NCBI GenBank assembly: GCA_020635905.1
Contig: JACJYV010000005.1
Coordinates: 725,702 to 789,701, forward strand
DNA: 64,000 nt
Direction: 5' to 3'
Origin: Bacteroidia bacterium
GTDB lineage: Bacteria > Bacteroidota > Bacteroidia > J057 > JADKCL01
Each line of letters starts with the position of its first letter. Position 1 is the first letter of the stretch. A program made the position numbers and the translations under genes. The notes beneath the pieces were generated by a model, which was not told the DNA's origin, made no database searches, and was given only the letters and a program-made list of their open reading frames with translations. Positions 1 to 9,267 of the stretch are shown in pieces.

Positions 1-6
1 AAGATT

Positions 7-59
7 GCCGGGCACTTAGTACCCGGCGACCCTCTAACCAGGAATTTTTGGCTACCTGG
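7..59 (-). terminator. possible hairpins behind gcvH
   Basis: Two short inverted repeats lie just downstream of the gcvH stop: GCCGGG (7-12) with CCCGGC (22-27), and CCAGG (38-42) with CCTGG (55-59). Neither is followed by a clear U tract in the gcvH direction, so this is only a weak candidate for transcript end or 3' stabilisation. Confidence 0.25.
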
Positions 60-60
60 C

Positions 61-435
61 TTAGTGTCCGAGGCTGGCCTCGTAGGTGGCAGCGTCCATC
101 AAACCTTCGGGTTTGGCGGAGAGTGTCACTTTGATGATCCAGCCCTTTCCGTAGGGATCTGAGTTGATCAGTTCGGGGGTGTCGCCAAGGTCTCCGTTGA
201 CTTCGGCCACGGTGCCGGAAACAGGCATATACATGTCAGAGACCGTTTTAACGGCTTCCACGCTGCCAAAAGTATCGCCTTTGCTGAGGTCTTCTCCTTC
301 CGTATCCACATCCACATATACGATGTCACCCAATTCGCTCTGGGCAAAATCGGTTATACCTACAGTGGCAGTATCGCCTTCCACCCGAACCCATTCGTGG
401 TCCGCGGTGTACAAAAGATCAGCTGGAAATTGCAT
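61..435 (-). CDS. gcvH: glycine cleavage system H protein
   Basis: This is the lipoyl-carrier protein of the glycine cleavage complex. It shuttles the aminomethyl group of glycine from the P protein to the T protein in the cytoplasm. The 124-aa length is normal for the family. The sequence opens with the usual HEWV block (residues 13-16) and carries the lipoylation motif GSVEAVKTVSDMYMPVSG, whose lysine is the attachment site. The conserved DPYGKGW block follows. The ATG at 433-435 gives the family's usual short N terminus. No other glycine-cleavage gene is adjacent. It is a housekeeping gene and marks the chromosomal side of the accessory region. Confidence 0.97.
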   Translation of the reverse strand: MQFPADLLYTADHEWVRVEGDTATVGITDFAQSELGDIVYVDVDTEGEDLSKGDTFGSVEAVKTVSDMYMPVSGTVAEVNGDLGDTPELINSDPYGKGWIIKVTLSAKPEGLMDAATYEASLGH

Positions 436-856
436 GATTTATCTGGTTTAAAATTTAAGCCCTGAAAGTAATCTATTTTTATTTCTATGGCAATAGGTGA
501 GGGGATTTTTGAGGTTGGAGCGAAGGGGCCAGAAGGGTAATTTCCGGATGGAGAGCGGCGGATCAGGAGTTGGAATTGGGGAAATGAATGTTTTATAATG
601 TGGGTTTGCTGGTGATTTCAGGAAGATTATCGTTATATTGGCGTTGTTAATTGGTAATACATTCTTATGTTGATTATTGATCATTCCTTCTTCTTCCCTT
701 CTTCGATCCTTTATTAAACCCTCACCCTACCCCTACCAAACCCTGATTAAACCCTAAACAACCCCTGAACAAGGTGCAATTGTTGGTGCCTTTTAGTGCG
801 GATGTTGAGGGAATATCTGGCGAGATTATGTAATTGGTGGACCCTCCACAGGAGTC

Positions 857-877
857 GCCCCTTCCGGGGCTTTATTT
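857..877 (+). terminator. GC stem-loop with T-rich tail upstream of Tc operon
   Basis: GCCCC (857-861) pairs with GGGGC (866-870) around a TTCC loop and is followed directly by TTTATTT. The orientation is plus strand, although no plus-strand gene lies upstream. It may end an unseen short transcript, act as a leader attenuator of the toxin operon, or be a relic. Confidence 0.45.
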
Positions 878-962
878 CCTGGATAAAATTCGTTAGTACG
901 GAAAAGGAAATAGATACTCTTGAAAAATTATAAAGCCAATTTACACATTTAATTAATTTTGA

Positions 963-970
963 TATATTTG
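963..970 (+). promoter_or_regulatory. Bacteroidota -7-like box (TATATTTG) before the Tc operon
   Basis: TATATTTG matches the Bacteroidetes TAnnTTTG -7 consensus 25 bases before the ATG at 995. No good TTTG -33 partner is visible at the usual spacing, so this is half a promoter by sequence. Confidence 0.35.
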
Positions 971-994
971 AATAATCACCCTGGATGAGAATTA

Positions 995-3900
995 ATGCCA
1001 CATTCTCAAATAACATTTTTGGAAAGAAAATTGGAGGACTTGTCCATTCCGTTTGATATCTCTGTGGATCAAAGAACTGGAAGTTTGCAGGGGAGTGTGA
1101 GCATACCCTTTTCTTCGTCAAGAAATGGTTTCCAACCACAACTTCAACTCGCCTACGGCTCTTTGGGAGGGAATTCTGAATTTGGAATGGGTTGGGCGTT
1201 GGCAGGACTTCCAGCAATCCAAATTTACACCAAAGAAGGGCGCCCCAAATACGATGGATCCGATGAGTTTGCAATAGGAGGTGCAAGGTTAGTCCCCTGG
1301 ATAGACCCAAATACGAATAGCAAAAGGGAGTTTGAAAAAGGGATTCATTCGGTCCAGATATTTCGCCCCCAAAAGGGAGAAATTTACAACAGACTGGAAA
1401 AATGGACACCCAAGAATGGAGAACCCTTTTTCTGGGTGATGAGGACACCGAATGGGGCCACCTATATTTTTGGTAAAGGGATGGATGGGAGTAGCAGGAT
1501 ATTTGATCCCATTTCACCAGAAAACGTGTTTTCCTGGTTGTTGGAAAAACAGGTCGACTCATACGGAAATGCCATTAATTACATATACAAAAATGAAAAT
1601 GATCAGGGAATTGACTTAGCTCAAATCTTTGAAGGGAATAGATCAAGCCTAAAGGGAAATTTCGCAAAAAAGTACCTGAAGCGCATCCAATATGGGAACT
1701 CCCACCCCATTAACGACCCCATTAGCACGGATTGGACATCTATCGCTTGGCATTTCGAAGCAGTTTTTGATTATGGAGAACATGCTCCAGATCAAAAACC
1801 AGGCATTTCTGAATCCAGACTCTGGACATCGAGGAATGACCCGTTCTCAAACTACTATCCCGGGTTTGAAATTCGAACCCACCGACTCTGCCGAAACATC
1901 CTCATGTTTCATAGATTCCCAGCTCAACTAGGAGAACCTGAAACTTTGGTGGGAAAACTTGGCCTGGATTATGATTCCAGCGATCCGGCTGGAGTTGTTC
2001 TGAAGGAGGTTTCATACAAAGGGTTTCGTACGTCAAATGACTCCTCAATTGACGGATCAAAATCCATCCCGCCTCTGGTTTTTGATTACCACAAATCTAA
2101 AATTGGCCAATCATTTAACCACGCCCTAAATGTGGGTGAAAATATCCCTATTGGCATTGGTGGAGCGAACTACCGATGGATCGATTTGTACGGAGAGGGA
2201 CTTCCCGGCATTCTTTTCCAGGACCATTCTGCCTGGTATTTCAAGTCAAATCTTGGGAATGGAAAACTCTCGGACCCCAAATTGGTCACCAATCATCCCG
2301 CCTTCGCGATAACAAACCTCTCAATAGAGGATTTCGATGGGGATGGAAACCTGAATGCGGTAACCTACACAAACGGCCGCGCTGGTTATTTTGAATTCGA
2401 TCGTGAAAACGGAAACTGGTCGGGCTTCCGGACCTTTCCCCAGTCGCCGAGTGGCACAAGCAATAAAATCCAATTCATCGACCTAACCGGAAACGGAAGA
2501 GCAGATCTCGTTCAAGCTTCCGAAAAGGAAATAACCATTTTCCAATCAGAAGGCAGGGATGGCTTTAGCGCCCCCATCAAGATACCAAGACAGGAATCCT
2601 ATCATCATTGCCAGCAGGTCGGTCAATACCTTAATCTGGACTATTTCTGGGCCGATATGAGCGGAGACGGACTCCCCGACCAGGTAAGGGTTTACAATGG
2701 TCGTGTAGAATATTGGCCCAATTTGGGCCATGGGAAATTTGGTGAAGTAGTGGTCATGGGCAACTCGCCCATACTTGATTATGGCCACGAATTTGATGCC
2801 AGCAAGGTTAGAATCGTCAACCTAAATGGCAAGGGGGGCTCAGATATCCTCTACCTCGGCCGTGGAAATATCACCTATTGGATCAACCAATCCGGAAATT
2901 CATTTTCTGCCCCCTCCACCATTGAGGGGCTTCCTCACATCGACAACATTTCAGCGGTTCAGATCATCGATTTCCTTGGAGATGGAACCCAATGTCTGGT
3001 ATGGTCTTCCGTCTTTGGAAACCATAGTCAAGCCCAAATCCATTACCTCCCGATACTGATGGCCGAAGATGAGGGTGTATTGGCTAGTCCCGGGATGCTA
3101 AAGGAAGTTTCCAACTCCATGGGATTGACGACAAAAATTGAATACGGCTACTCGGGTATTCATTATTTGCAGGCCCAAAACAGCTGTACCCCCTGGGAAA
3201 CCAGACTTCCTTCCCATTCCCTAGTAGTCAATGAGTTTAGCCAAACGGATGAAATAGGAAACACTTCCTTCAACTCCTCTTTCCGCTACAATGACGGATA
3301 TTTTGACGGAGAAGAACGGGAATTTCGTGGATTCTCAATGGTGGAGCAATACGACTCTGAAATCAGCCTGGAATCAGGGTCTTTTCCTGCAATTGAAGCA
3401 TCCACTCCGAGATGTGTACGCACCTGGTACCACAACGGAAGCCTGGAACAAAAGGAACAGCATCCTTCCTTTTATGATGAAACCTACATTTCAAATTCAA
3501 TTCACCGCCCTGAATTTGATGGTATTCTGAATCTACCCTCAAAGTATTATACTGAAGCTTTTCGATCTCTGGCAGGAACCACAAAAAGGGTAGAGGTCTA
3601 TGAAGTTCTTCCCAATGGTGAACTTTTGGCCGAGCCACTTCAGCTAATGCAAAATGGCTTCCGGATTGTTCCGGTTCAGATTGATGAAAAGGATTCCAGA
3701 AAAAGCCTTTTCCAGGCTTTGCCTACGGAATCCATTTCACTGGAACTTGAAAAAAGCCATTCAGACCCCAGAATCAGTCAACAAATCAATTGGGATTTCG
3801 ATGAATTTGGCCAGGCCCGAAGATCGGCTACCGTTGGCTACCCAAGATTGATTGCAAGTTCATTTGACCAACAGACAAATCCTCTCATCTCCGCTCAAAT

Positions 3901-6900
3901 CTCCTCTTTGGAGAATTTTGACAGCGACGATGAGTATCGCCTGGGAATACCTCTGGAAATGGAGGGATTTGAATTAAATGGAATAAATCTGGGTGCTTCT
4001 CCAGGCTCATATTCTGACCTGAGGGCCGAACTCGAGTCTGCTTTGGCGAACAAAATTCCATTCTCGACTGATCCGCCTGCTGGGAAAAGTGCCCGCTTGA
4101 TCTCTTCAGAAAAACTATTTTATTGGCAAGATGACCTCAGCCGCAGTCTTCCCCATGGCCAGGCAACGGCCAAACCATTGCTTCACCATTCCGAAAGTGC
4201 CATCACCGAGCGAAACCATGTTGAATCGGTTTTTGATACCAAGCTTTCAGTGGCTGACTTTCTTTCCTTGGGAGGATACGAAGAAAAAAATGGCCTCATC
4301 TGGCGCTCTTCTGAAGTCACCTTTTATGATTCCCATCTGTTCTTTTTACCCGAAAAAATAGAATTGCCCAACTCAGGAGAGATCGAATACGTGTATTCTA
4401 CCTCCGGTTTGGTCTTGATCCAGGTGACTGACCCACTTGGCAACTCCTCGACCGCCGAGATTGATTATCACCTGCTTGCGCCCTGGAAAATCACAGATAT
4501 CAATGAAAATATCTCAGAGGTCCTCTACGACCCCTTGGGAGTTGTGATTGTCTCCTCTCTTCAGGGAGAAATTGAAGATGATTCGGGATCAATGATCGCC
4601 ATCGGCAATGAGCAATTAAGGGGATTCACATACGAAGAGTCTTCCAATATCGAGGACTACTTTATTGATCCCAACCGCTTTTTGCAAAACCGGTCTTCGT
4701 TTTTTCACTACGACTTTGGGCAGACCGACGCCAATGGCACCATCAAGCGCCCGCCCTTACAAATCAATCTGCTGAGAGAATCCTGGCTGAACGATACGGA
4801 CGGAACCACCAATTCAAATTCGGTTATTCAACGAACCATATCCTACCTTGACGGTTTCGGCCGAATCATTCAGGCCAAGCAGAAGGTAGAAAGTGGTTCC
4901 TCGATCCAGCGAGATGCTTCCGGCGCCCTTATCTTGAATGCTGGCAACCCCACTTTCGTTGACTCAGCATCTCGGTGGCGAGTATCGGGACACCAGGTAT
5001 TTAACCAGAAGCAAGAAGTCATTAGGCAATACGAGCCCTATTTTGACTCAATTTTTGCTTTTACCCAGGAAGCGGAGATCCAGTCCTTCGGGGTTTCGAC
5101 CGACTTCTTCTATGACGCTTTAGGCCGCAATCACCTCACCCATTTCCCTAATGGAACCCGCACGAAATCGGAATTTCATCCCTGGAGGATAGAACAATAC
5201 GATCCTAACGATTTCATCCTTGGCAGTCAATACGATGCCCTAAAAAGCTCCATCCCGGACGACACGGATCCTGAAAAAATCGCCTGGAAGCAGGCAACTG
5301 AGCATAACAATACCCCCAACATTACCCATCTGGATGGTGCGGCAAGGGCTTTCGCTACAGAAAGCACCGACCCGGAGGCTGGCACCCGAAAAAACCGAAC
5401 CCAACTTGACATAAACGGCAATGCCACCGCCATTTTCGATGCCCTGGATAGAGATGCTTTTACTTATATCCTGGACATGGCCGGGAGGCCCTTATACCAA
5501 AAAAGCATTGATGCTGGCGAAAAGTGGGCCCTCCTCGACAGCATGGACCAGGTCATTTCCAGTTGGGATGCAAAGGGGACCCAATTTGAGGTGCAATACG
5601 ACACCTTGAACAGGCCAATCTCCCGGAAAGTGACTGAATTGGGAGGGGCTACCAAATTGGTTGAGCGATTCGAATATGGGGACACTTTACCCAATGGAAC
5701 CTCCAAAAATCTGAAGGGCCAGCTTGTTAAAATATTTGACGGAGCAGGCACCCAAGAATTCCTCAAATTCGACCTGCTTGGAAATCCATTGAAACAGGTT
5801 CAACGCATTGCAGAGGACTATATCACCGCTCCCGAATGGACGGTTCCTGCAAATGTTGCCTTGCTTCCCGACCGATACGAATCAAAACGAAGATTCGACG
5901 CAATGGGAAGACCGGTATGGGAATCCCTACCTGATGATACGGAACGGTTGCACGAATACAATCTTTTGGGAATGACAGCCAAGGCTTCCATTCTGATTCC
6001 CGGGGAAGCAAGTCCCAGAGCCATGCTTAACAGTATCGATTATAATGCGAGAGGGCAAATAACCCAAAAGGCTCTGGCCCAGACTTCGGGTGAAGAGGTC
6101 CTCTCTGAATACTTCTACGAACACGATTCCTTCCGCCTCAGGCAATTGCGCACCCGCAAGGGGAACCTTACTTCTGCGGGTCGCAAATCCTACCAGGATA
6201 TTCATTATACCTATGATCCGGTGGGGAACATTATCGTAATGGACGACAAAGTCCAATCCCAGGTCAATCCTCCCATCCCAGGGGCCAATACTCCGACCTT
6301 GCGTAGCTATGAATACGATGCTTTTTACCAATTAAGGAAAGCATCCGGTCGGATCCACCAAAGCTTGCAAAAGTTTGATTATGCCCATGCTCCTAATGCA
6401 CCCGGTTTTATCAAAGGTACCCGACATGTAACCCTGGCAAATCGGAATATGATCGATCGCTACAAGCGGGAATACCAGTACGACCTCAACGGCAACTTAA
6501 CCCAAATGGACCACCGACTCGCAGGGCCTGGAGCGGCGGGAAGCCATTGGTTGAGAAAATACCTTATAGACCCTAACTCTAACCGGGCGGTTCCAGAAGA
6601 GGACAAAAGTGGAATAAAGAAAATTCCTCTCATCGATTTCAAAGAGTACTTCGACCCCAATGGCAATTACATCAAGCCGGGTCATTTCGAAGCCATCAAC
6701 TGGAATTACAATGATCGATTGCAAAGCGCAACTTTCATAGACCGGGGCGCCTTTGATCGCAACGATGGCGAATTCTACACCTATGGAGCAGACGGTATGC
6801 GGATGCGCAAGGTAATGCAAACCCAAACTGCCTCCGGGATGGAAATCACGGAAAAGATCTACCTGGATGGTTGTGAGATCAAGCTCATACGAAAAGGAAC

Positions 6901-8689
6901 AAAGATCTCCCTTCATAGAAATTCCTCCCATATCCACGCCAATGGCGAAAGGATCGCCACCCTTCTCCGCTGGGAAGAAGATACTTCTGGCCTGGAAACG
7001 AAAGCTGGGGAAACGCTTCGAGTACATTATTCCCTATCAGACCACCTGGGAAGCACTGCCCTGGAAATCAGCGACGCCGGCGAAGTCCTGAGTTATGAGG
7101 AATATTTCCCCTTTGGGGGAGCAGCTTTTGTGTATGGCGATGAGATTGAGGTTTCCACGCGGGAATACCGCTATTCCGGGAAGGAGCGGGATGACGCTAC
7201 TGGCTTCTATTATTACGGTTTCAGGTATTATGCCCCCTGGCTGGGAAGGTGGTTGCGGCCCGATCCCATCGGGCCAGAGGATGGTGTGAATTTGTATGCT
7301 TTTGTGGGGAATAATCCTGTGAATGGCGTTGACAAGGATGGTTTACAATCAACAGCTACCTATGAGCCTGATGTAGTTGCCCTCCTCGTAAATTATAATC
7401 AATATCACCAAGAAAATTCTGATATAGGATTTGTATTTTCTTTTAATGGGACGCTCTTTTCTTTCTCTACTCAGGCGGGCAGTTTTATTGAGGCAAGGCA
7501 AAAATTGCCTGAATCAATATTTGTTAATGATGAAATTGGAGAAATAAATCCCAGAGCATTATTTGATAGGGCACTTGGTAGTCTGGTCCAACCAATTGTC
7601 TCAGGGTTTTCCGAATTGGTCTCACCCGAGGATATTATTTCTGCACTAAGTGGACAAAATCCTTCTCCTTCCCAAGCACGGGAAGGTCATGCCAGGCAAA
7701 GACCTGAAGCGGAAGATTCAGAACCTGCAAATCCTGCTAATGAGCTTCAAAGAAACGCTCAAAGACTAAACGAAAATCGCGAAGAAGTATTGGAGGAAAT
7801 TGAAGAACAGCGGGTTAATTTCAGCATCCCTGAGACACGGCGGGAATTGGGGGGCATCCCTATTGGAGGTTGGGTAATTTCTTCACCAAGTGGGGGATCA
7901 ATTCGAATTGACTTTTCGTATTATACAACCTCGGAAGGCAGGGGAAGAAACGAATTGACCATTTTTAGAATCTTGGAAAAACTTAGTGACCCAGAAATAG
8001 CCGAGTCTGTTCAAAGTCAACTTGATGCATTGAGAACTGTAAATCCTGATATTGACCCTGCCCTTGTATTAACTGTCGCTGGGGAAGAAACCAGAGGTCT
8101 TTATATATTTGAAACGAGAGGTAGAATTTCTCATCCAGATGATACCTTTTCTACGGGCGGGTTAGATAATGCAGGTTACGTTTTGGGAAGGCTAAGGCGA
8201 TTCCTACCTCAAGGATATGGTTCCGCCTGGACCGCAGTAGATCCATATACAACTGATGAACATAGGACCAGCAGCGGAGAACGCCGACCGATTCAGCCAG
8301 TAACCAATGTTCCGCATAATGAGTTATTGTCTTTATACGGTGCATATCTTGAACTTATCAAGGAAGACATTGTCTTTGGACCACAAGGTCTAACAGAAGA
8401 AGAAAAAGTTAATATTGATGTAGATACAACTCGTTTTCTTACGCGACTGGCTTTCGGATCAAGAGAATCTTTTAATACTGTTCTTCAAGAGATGAGAAGA
8501 ATAAGGGATGAAGACCCAGAAATTAATTCACTTCCTGAAGTATTGGATCTGCGTGAGGACCAATTATTAAATAAAGTGACAGGACGTGCAGCCGTCTCTC
8601 TGCGAAGATCCTTGGTATCTATAGCCAATGCGCGAGTGCTTGAAAATTTAAGCTTGTTCGGTGGCAGAACAGGGCAAGATGATAACTGA
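995..8689 (+). CDS. insecticidal-type Tc toxin: fused TcB-TcC (SpvB / RHS cocoon with variable C-terminal toxin)
   Basis: A 2,564-aa fusion of the TcB and TcC subunits, which together form the hollow shell that holds the toxic peptide and docks onto TcA. Residues about 15-330 are SpvB-like (GMGWALAGLPAI near residue 70). Residues about 390-700 carry FG-GAP/VCBS-like beta-propeller repeats (FDGDGN, DLTGNGRADL, DMSGDGLPD). TcB-middle regions and YD/RHS repeats follow up to the RHS core at about 2010-2115 (SDHLGSTALEI, GFYYYGFRYYAPWLGRW). The motifs DPIG and DKDGL at the end of the core match the aspartate-based self-cleavage site of TcC/Rhs proteins. After it comes a C-terminal tip of about 450 aa that I do not recognise; by eye it is more AT-rich than the shell, as expected for exchangeable toxin ends. 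It is first in the operon, 60 bases before the next gene. Confidence 0.93.
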   Translation: MPHSQITFLERKLEDLSIPFDISVDQRTGSLQGSVSIPFSSSRNGFQPQLQLAYGSLGGNSEFGMGWALAGLPAIQIYTKEGRPKYDGSDEFAIGGARLVPWIDPNTNSKREFEKGIHSVQIFRPQKGEIYNRLEKWTPKNGEPFFWVMRTPNGATYIFGKGMDGSSRIFDPISPENVFSWLLEKQVDSYGNAINYIYKNENDQGIDLAQIFEGNRSSLKGNFAKKYLKRIQYGNSHPINDPISTDWTSIAWHFEAVFDYGEHAPDQKPGISESRLWTSRNDPFSNYYPGFEIRTHRLCRNILMFHRFPAQLGEPETLVGKLGLDYDSSDPAGVVLKEVSYKGFRTSNDSSIDGSKSIPPLVFDYHKSKIGQSFNHALNVGENIPIGIGGANYRWIDLYGEGLPGILFQDHSAWYFKSNLGNGKLSDPKLVTNHPAFAITNLSIEDFDGDGNLNAVTYTNGRAGYFEFDRENGNWSGFRTFPQSPSGTSNKIQFIDLTGNGRADLVQASEKEITIFQSEGRDGFSAPIKIPRQESYHHCQQVGQYLNLDYFWADMSGDGLPDQVRVYNGRVEYWPNLGHGKFGEVVVMGNSPILDYGHEFDASKVRIVNLNGKGGSDILYLGRGNITYWINQSGNSFSAPSTIEGLPHIDNISAVQIIDFLGDGTQCLVWSSVFGNHSQAQIHYLPILMAEDEGVLASPGMLKEVSNSMGLTTKIEYGYSGIHYLQAQNSCTPWETRLPSHSLVVNEFSQTDEIGNTSFNSSFRYNDGYFDGEEREFRGFSMVEQYDSEISLESGSFPAIEASTPRCVRTWYHNGSLEQKEQHPSFYDETYISNSIHRPEFDGILNLPSKYYTEAFRSLAGTTKRVEVYEVLPNGELLAEPLQLMQNGFRIVPVQIDEKDSRKSLFQALPTESISLELEKSHSDPRISQQINWDFDEFGQARRSATVGYPRLIASSFDQQTNPLISAQISSLENFDSDDEYRLGIPLEMEGFELNGINLGASPGSYSDLRAELESALANKIPFSTDPPAGKSARLISSEKLFYWQDDLSRSLPHGQATAKPLLHHSESAITERNHVESVFDTKLSVADFLSLGGYEEKNGLIWRSSEVTFYDSHLFFLPEKIELPNSGEIEYVYSTSGLVLIQVTDPLGNSSTAEIDYHLLAPWKITDINENISEVLYDPLGVVIVSSLQGEIEDDSGSMIAIGNEQLRGFTYEESSNIEDYFIDPNRFLQNRSSFFHYDFGQTDANGTIKRPPLQINLLRESWLNDTDGTTNSNSVIQRTISYLDGFGRIIQAKQKVESGSSIQRDASGALILNAGNPTFVDSASRWRVSGHQVFNQKQEVIRQYEPYFDSIFAFTQEAEIQSFGVSTDFFYDALGRNHLTHFPNGTRTKSEFHPWRIEQYDPNDFILGSQYDALKSSIPDDTDPEKIAWKQATEHNNTPNITHLDGAARAFATESTDPEAGTRKNRTQLDINGNATAIFDALDRDAFTYILDMAGRPLYQKSIDAGEKWALLDSMDQVISSWDAKGTQFEVQYDTLNRPISRKVTELGGATKLVERFEYGDTLPNGTSKNLKGQLVKIFDGAGTQEFLKFDLLGNPLKQVQRIAEDYITAPEWTVPANVALLPDRYESKRRFDAMGRPVWESLPDDTERLHEYNLLGMTAKASILIPGEASPRAMLNSIDYNARGQITQKALAQTSGEEVLSEYFYEHDSFRLRQLRTRKGNLTSAGRKSYQDIHYTYDPVGNIIVMDDKVQSQVNPPIPGANTPTLRSYEYDAFYQLRKASGRIHQSLQKFDYAHAPNAPGFIKGTRHVTLANRNMIDRYKREYQYDLNGNLTQMDHRLAGPGAAGSHWLRKYLIDPNSNRAVPEEDKSGIKKIPLIDFKEYFDPNGNYIKPGHFEAINWNYNDRLQSATFIDRGAFDRNDGEFYTYGADGMRMRKVMQTQTASGMEITEKIYLDGCEIKLIRKGTKISLHRNSSHIHANGERIATLLRWEEDTSGLETKAGETLRVHYSLSDHLGSTALEISDAGEVLSYEEYFPFGGAAFVYGDEIEVSTREYRYSGKERDDATGFYYYGFRYYAPWLGRWLRPDPIGPEDGVNLYAFVGNNPVNGVDKDGLQSTATYEPDVVALLVNYNQYHQENSDIGFVFSFNGTLFSFSTQAGSFIEARQKLPESIFVNDEIGEINPRALFDRALGSLVQPIVSGFSELVSPEDIISALSGQNPSPSQAREGHARQRPEAEDSEPANPANELQRNAQRLNENREEVLEEIEEQRVNFSIPETRRELGGIPIGGWVISSPSGGSIRIDFSYYTTSEGRGRNELTIFRILEKLSDPEIAESVQSQLDALRTVNPDIDPALVLTVAGEETRGLYIFETRGRISHPDDTFSTGGLDNAGYVLGRLRRFLPQGYGSAWTAVDPYTTDEHRTSSGERRPIQPVTNVPHNELLSLYGAYLELIKEDIVFGPQGLTEEEKVNIDVDTTRFLTRLAFGSRESFNTVLQEMRRIRDEDPEINSLPEVLDLREDQLLNKVTGRAAVSLRRSLVSIANARVLENLSLFGGRTGQDDN

Positions 8690-8749
8690 ATTTCAATTGG
8701 AGTTTGTAATTAAAGGAAATATCAGAAGACATAAGCCATTTAATTCCTA

Positions 8750-9247
8750 ATGAAAAAACCAATCCTCATACTCGTCGTCCTTGGTGCCATCTGTGCAATT
8801 TATTTTTACTTTGAAGAACATAACATTAAACCACCTCCCCCGCCGCCGCCTCCCCCGCCAGAGAAACAAAACCTGACTGAAACTCAGGTTACACAACTCT
8901 CAAGGGAGTACAAAATAAATCACCGAATTTACCGGGAGATAAAAGTTCAATATTTCACCAGCGAAACGAGAAGGGTTCCTTGTACACAAAGAGACATTGA
9001 CTTCAATAAGCTTTGCACTGGAGCGAATGCACGGGCTCCCTATGGTTATCGAAACAGGTCGTTTTCGATCAAAAAATGCTGCAAGACCGCGCAAGAGAAC
9101 ATTTCCAGTCGGGCAGGAGAATGGAAAGCAAAATACATCGAAGAGAAAGACCTCTGGGACGTAATTTTCGAATTCGTGGATGATGAAGGAAAACAGCTGG
9201 TTCACTTAACTGTGAACGATAACACAAAAAAAGTTTCAGAAAAGTAA
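8750..9247 (+). CDS. small membrane-anchored polyproline protein in Tc operon
   Basis: 165 aa, family not recognised. An N-terminal hydrophobic segment (about residues 4-21) acts as an uncleaved anchor or signal peptide. It is followed by a run of ten prolines (about 28-37) and a charged soluble domain with four cysteines (one C, one C, then CC). The domain would lie outside the cytoplasmic membrane. The gene sits between the TcBC and TcA genes on the same strand, 60 and 20 bases from its neighbours, so it is very likely co-transcribed. An immunity, chaperone or export role is possible but nothing in the sequence decides it. Confidence 0.75.
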   Translation: MKKPILILVVLGAICAIYFYFEEHNIKPPPPPPPPPPEKQNLTETQVTQLSREYKINHRIYREIKVQYFTSETRRVPCTQRDIDFNKLCTGANARAPYGYRNRSFSIKKCCKTAQENISSRAGEWKAKYIEEKDLWDVIFEFVDDEGKQLVHLTVNDNTKKVSEK

Positions 9248-9267
9248 GCAACGCTACTCAAAAAGTT

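Larger units (their letters stand above)
436..994. other. intergenic region between gcvH and Tc operon
   Basis: About 560 bases without a convincing gene. It holds a degenerate C-rich tract with repeated AAACCCT-like words near 715-770, a terminator-like hairpin at 857-877 and a -7-like box at 963-970. An open frame on the minus strand (747-1562) mostly runs antisense into the toxin gene and has no family resemblance. Confidence 0.6.

Noticed and set aside
448..684. 78-codon minus-strand frame upstream of gcvH
   Set aside because: Composition not protein-like; this is where the gcvH promoter should be.
712..770. AAACCCT-like words resembling telomere repeats
   Set aside because: Degenerate, short and not tandem; more likely a C-rich intergenic tract.
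747..1562. 271-codon minus-strand open frame before and inside the Tc gene
   Set aside because: Overlaps the clearly conserved SpvB region of TcBC and has no recognisable protein features.
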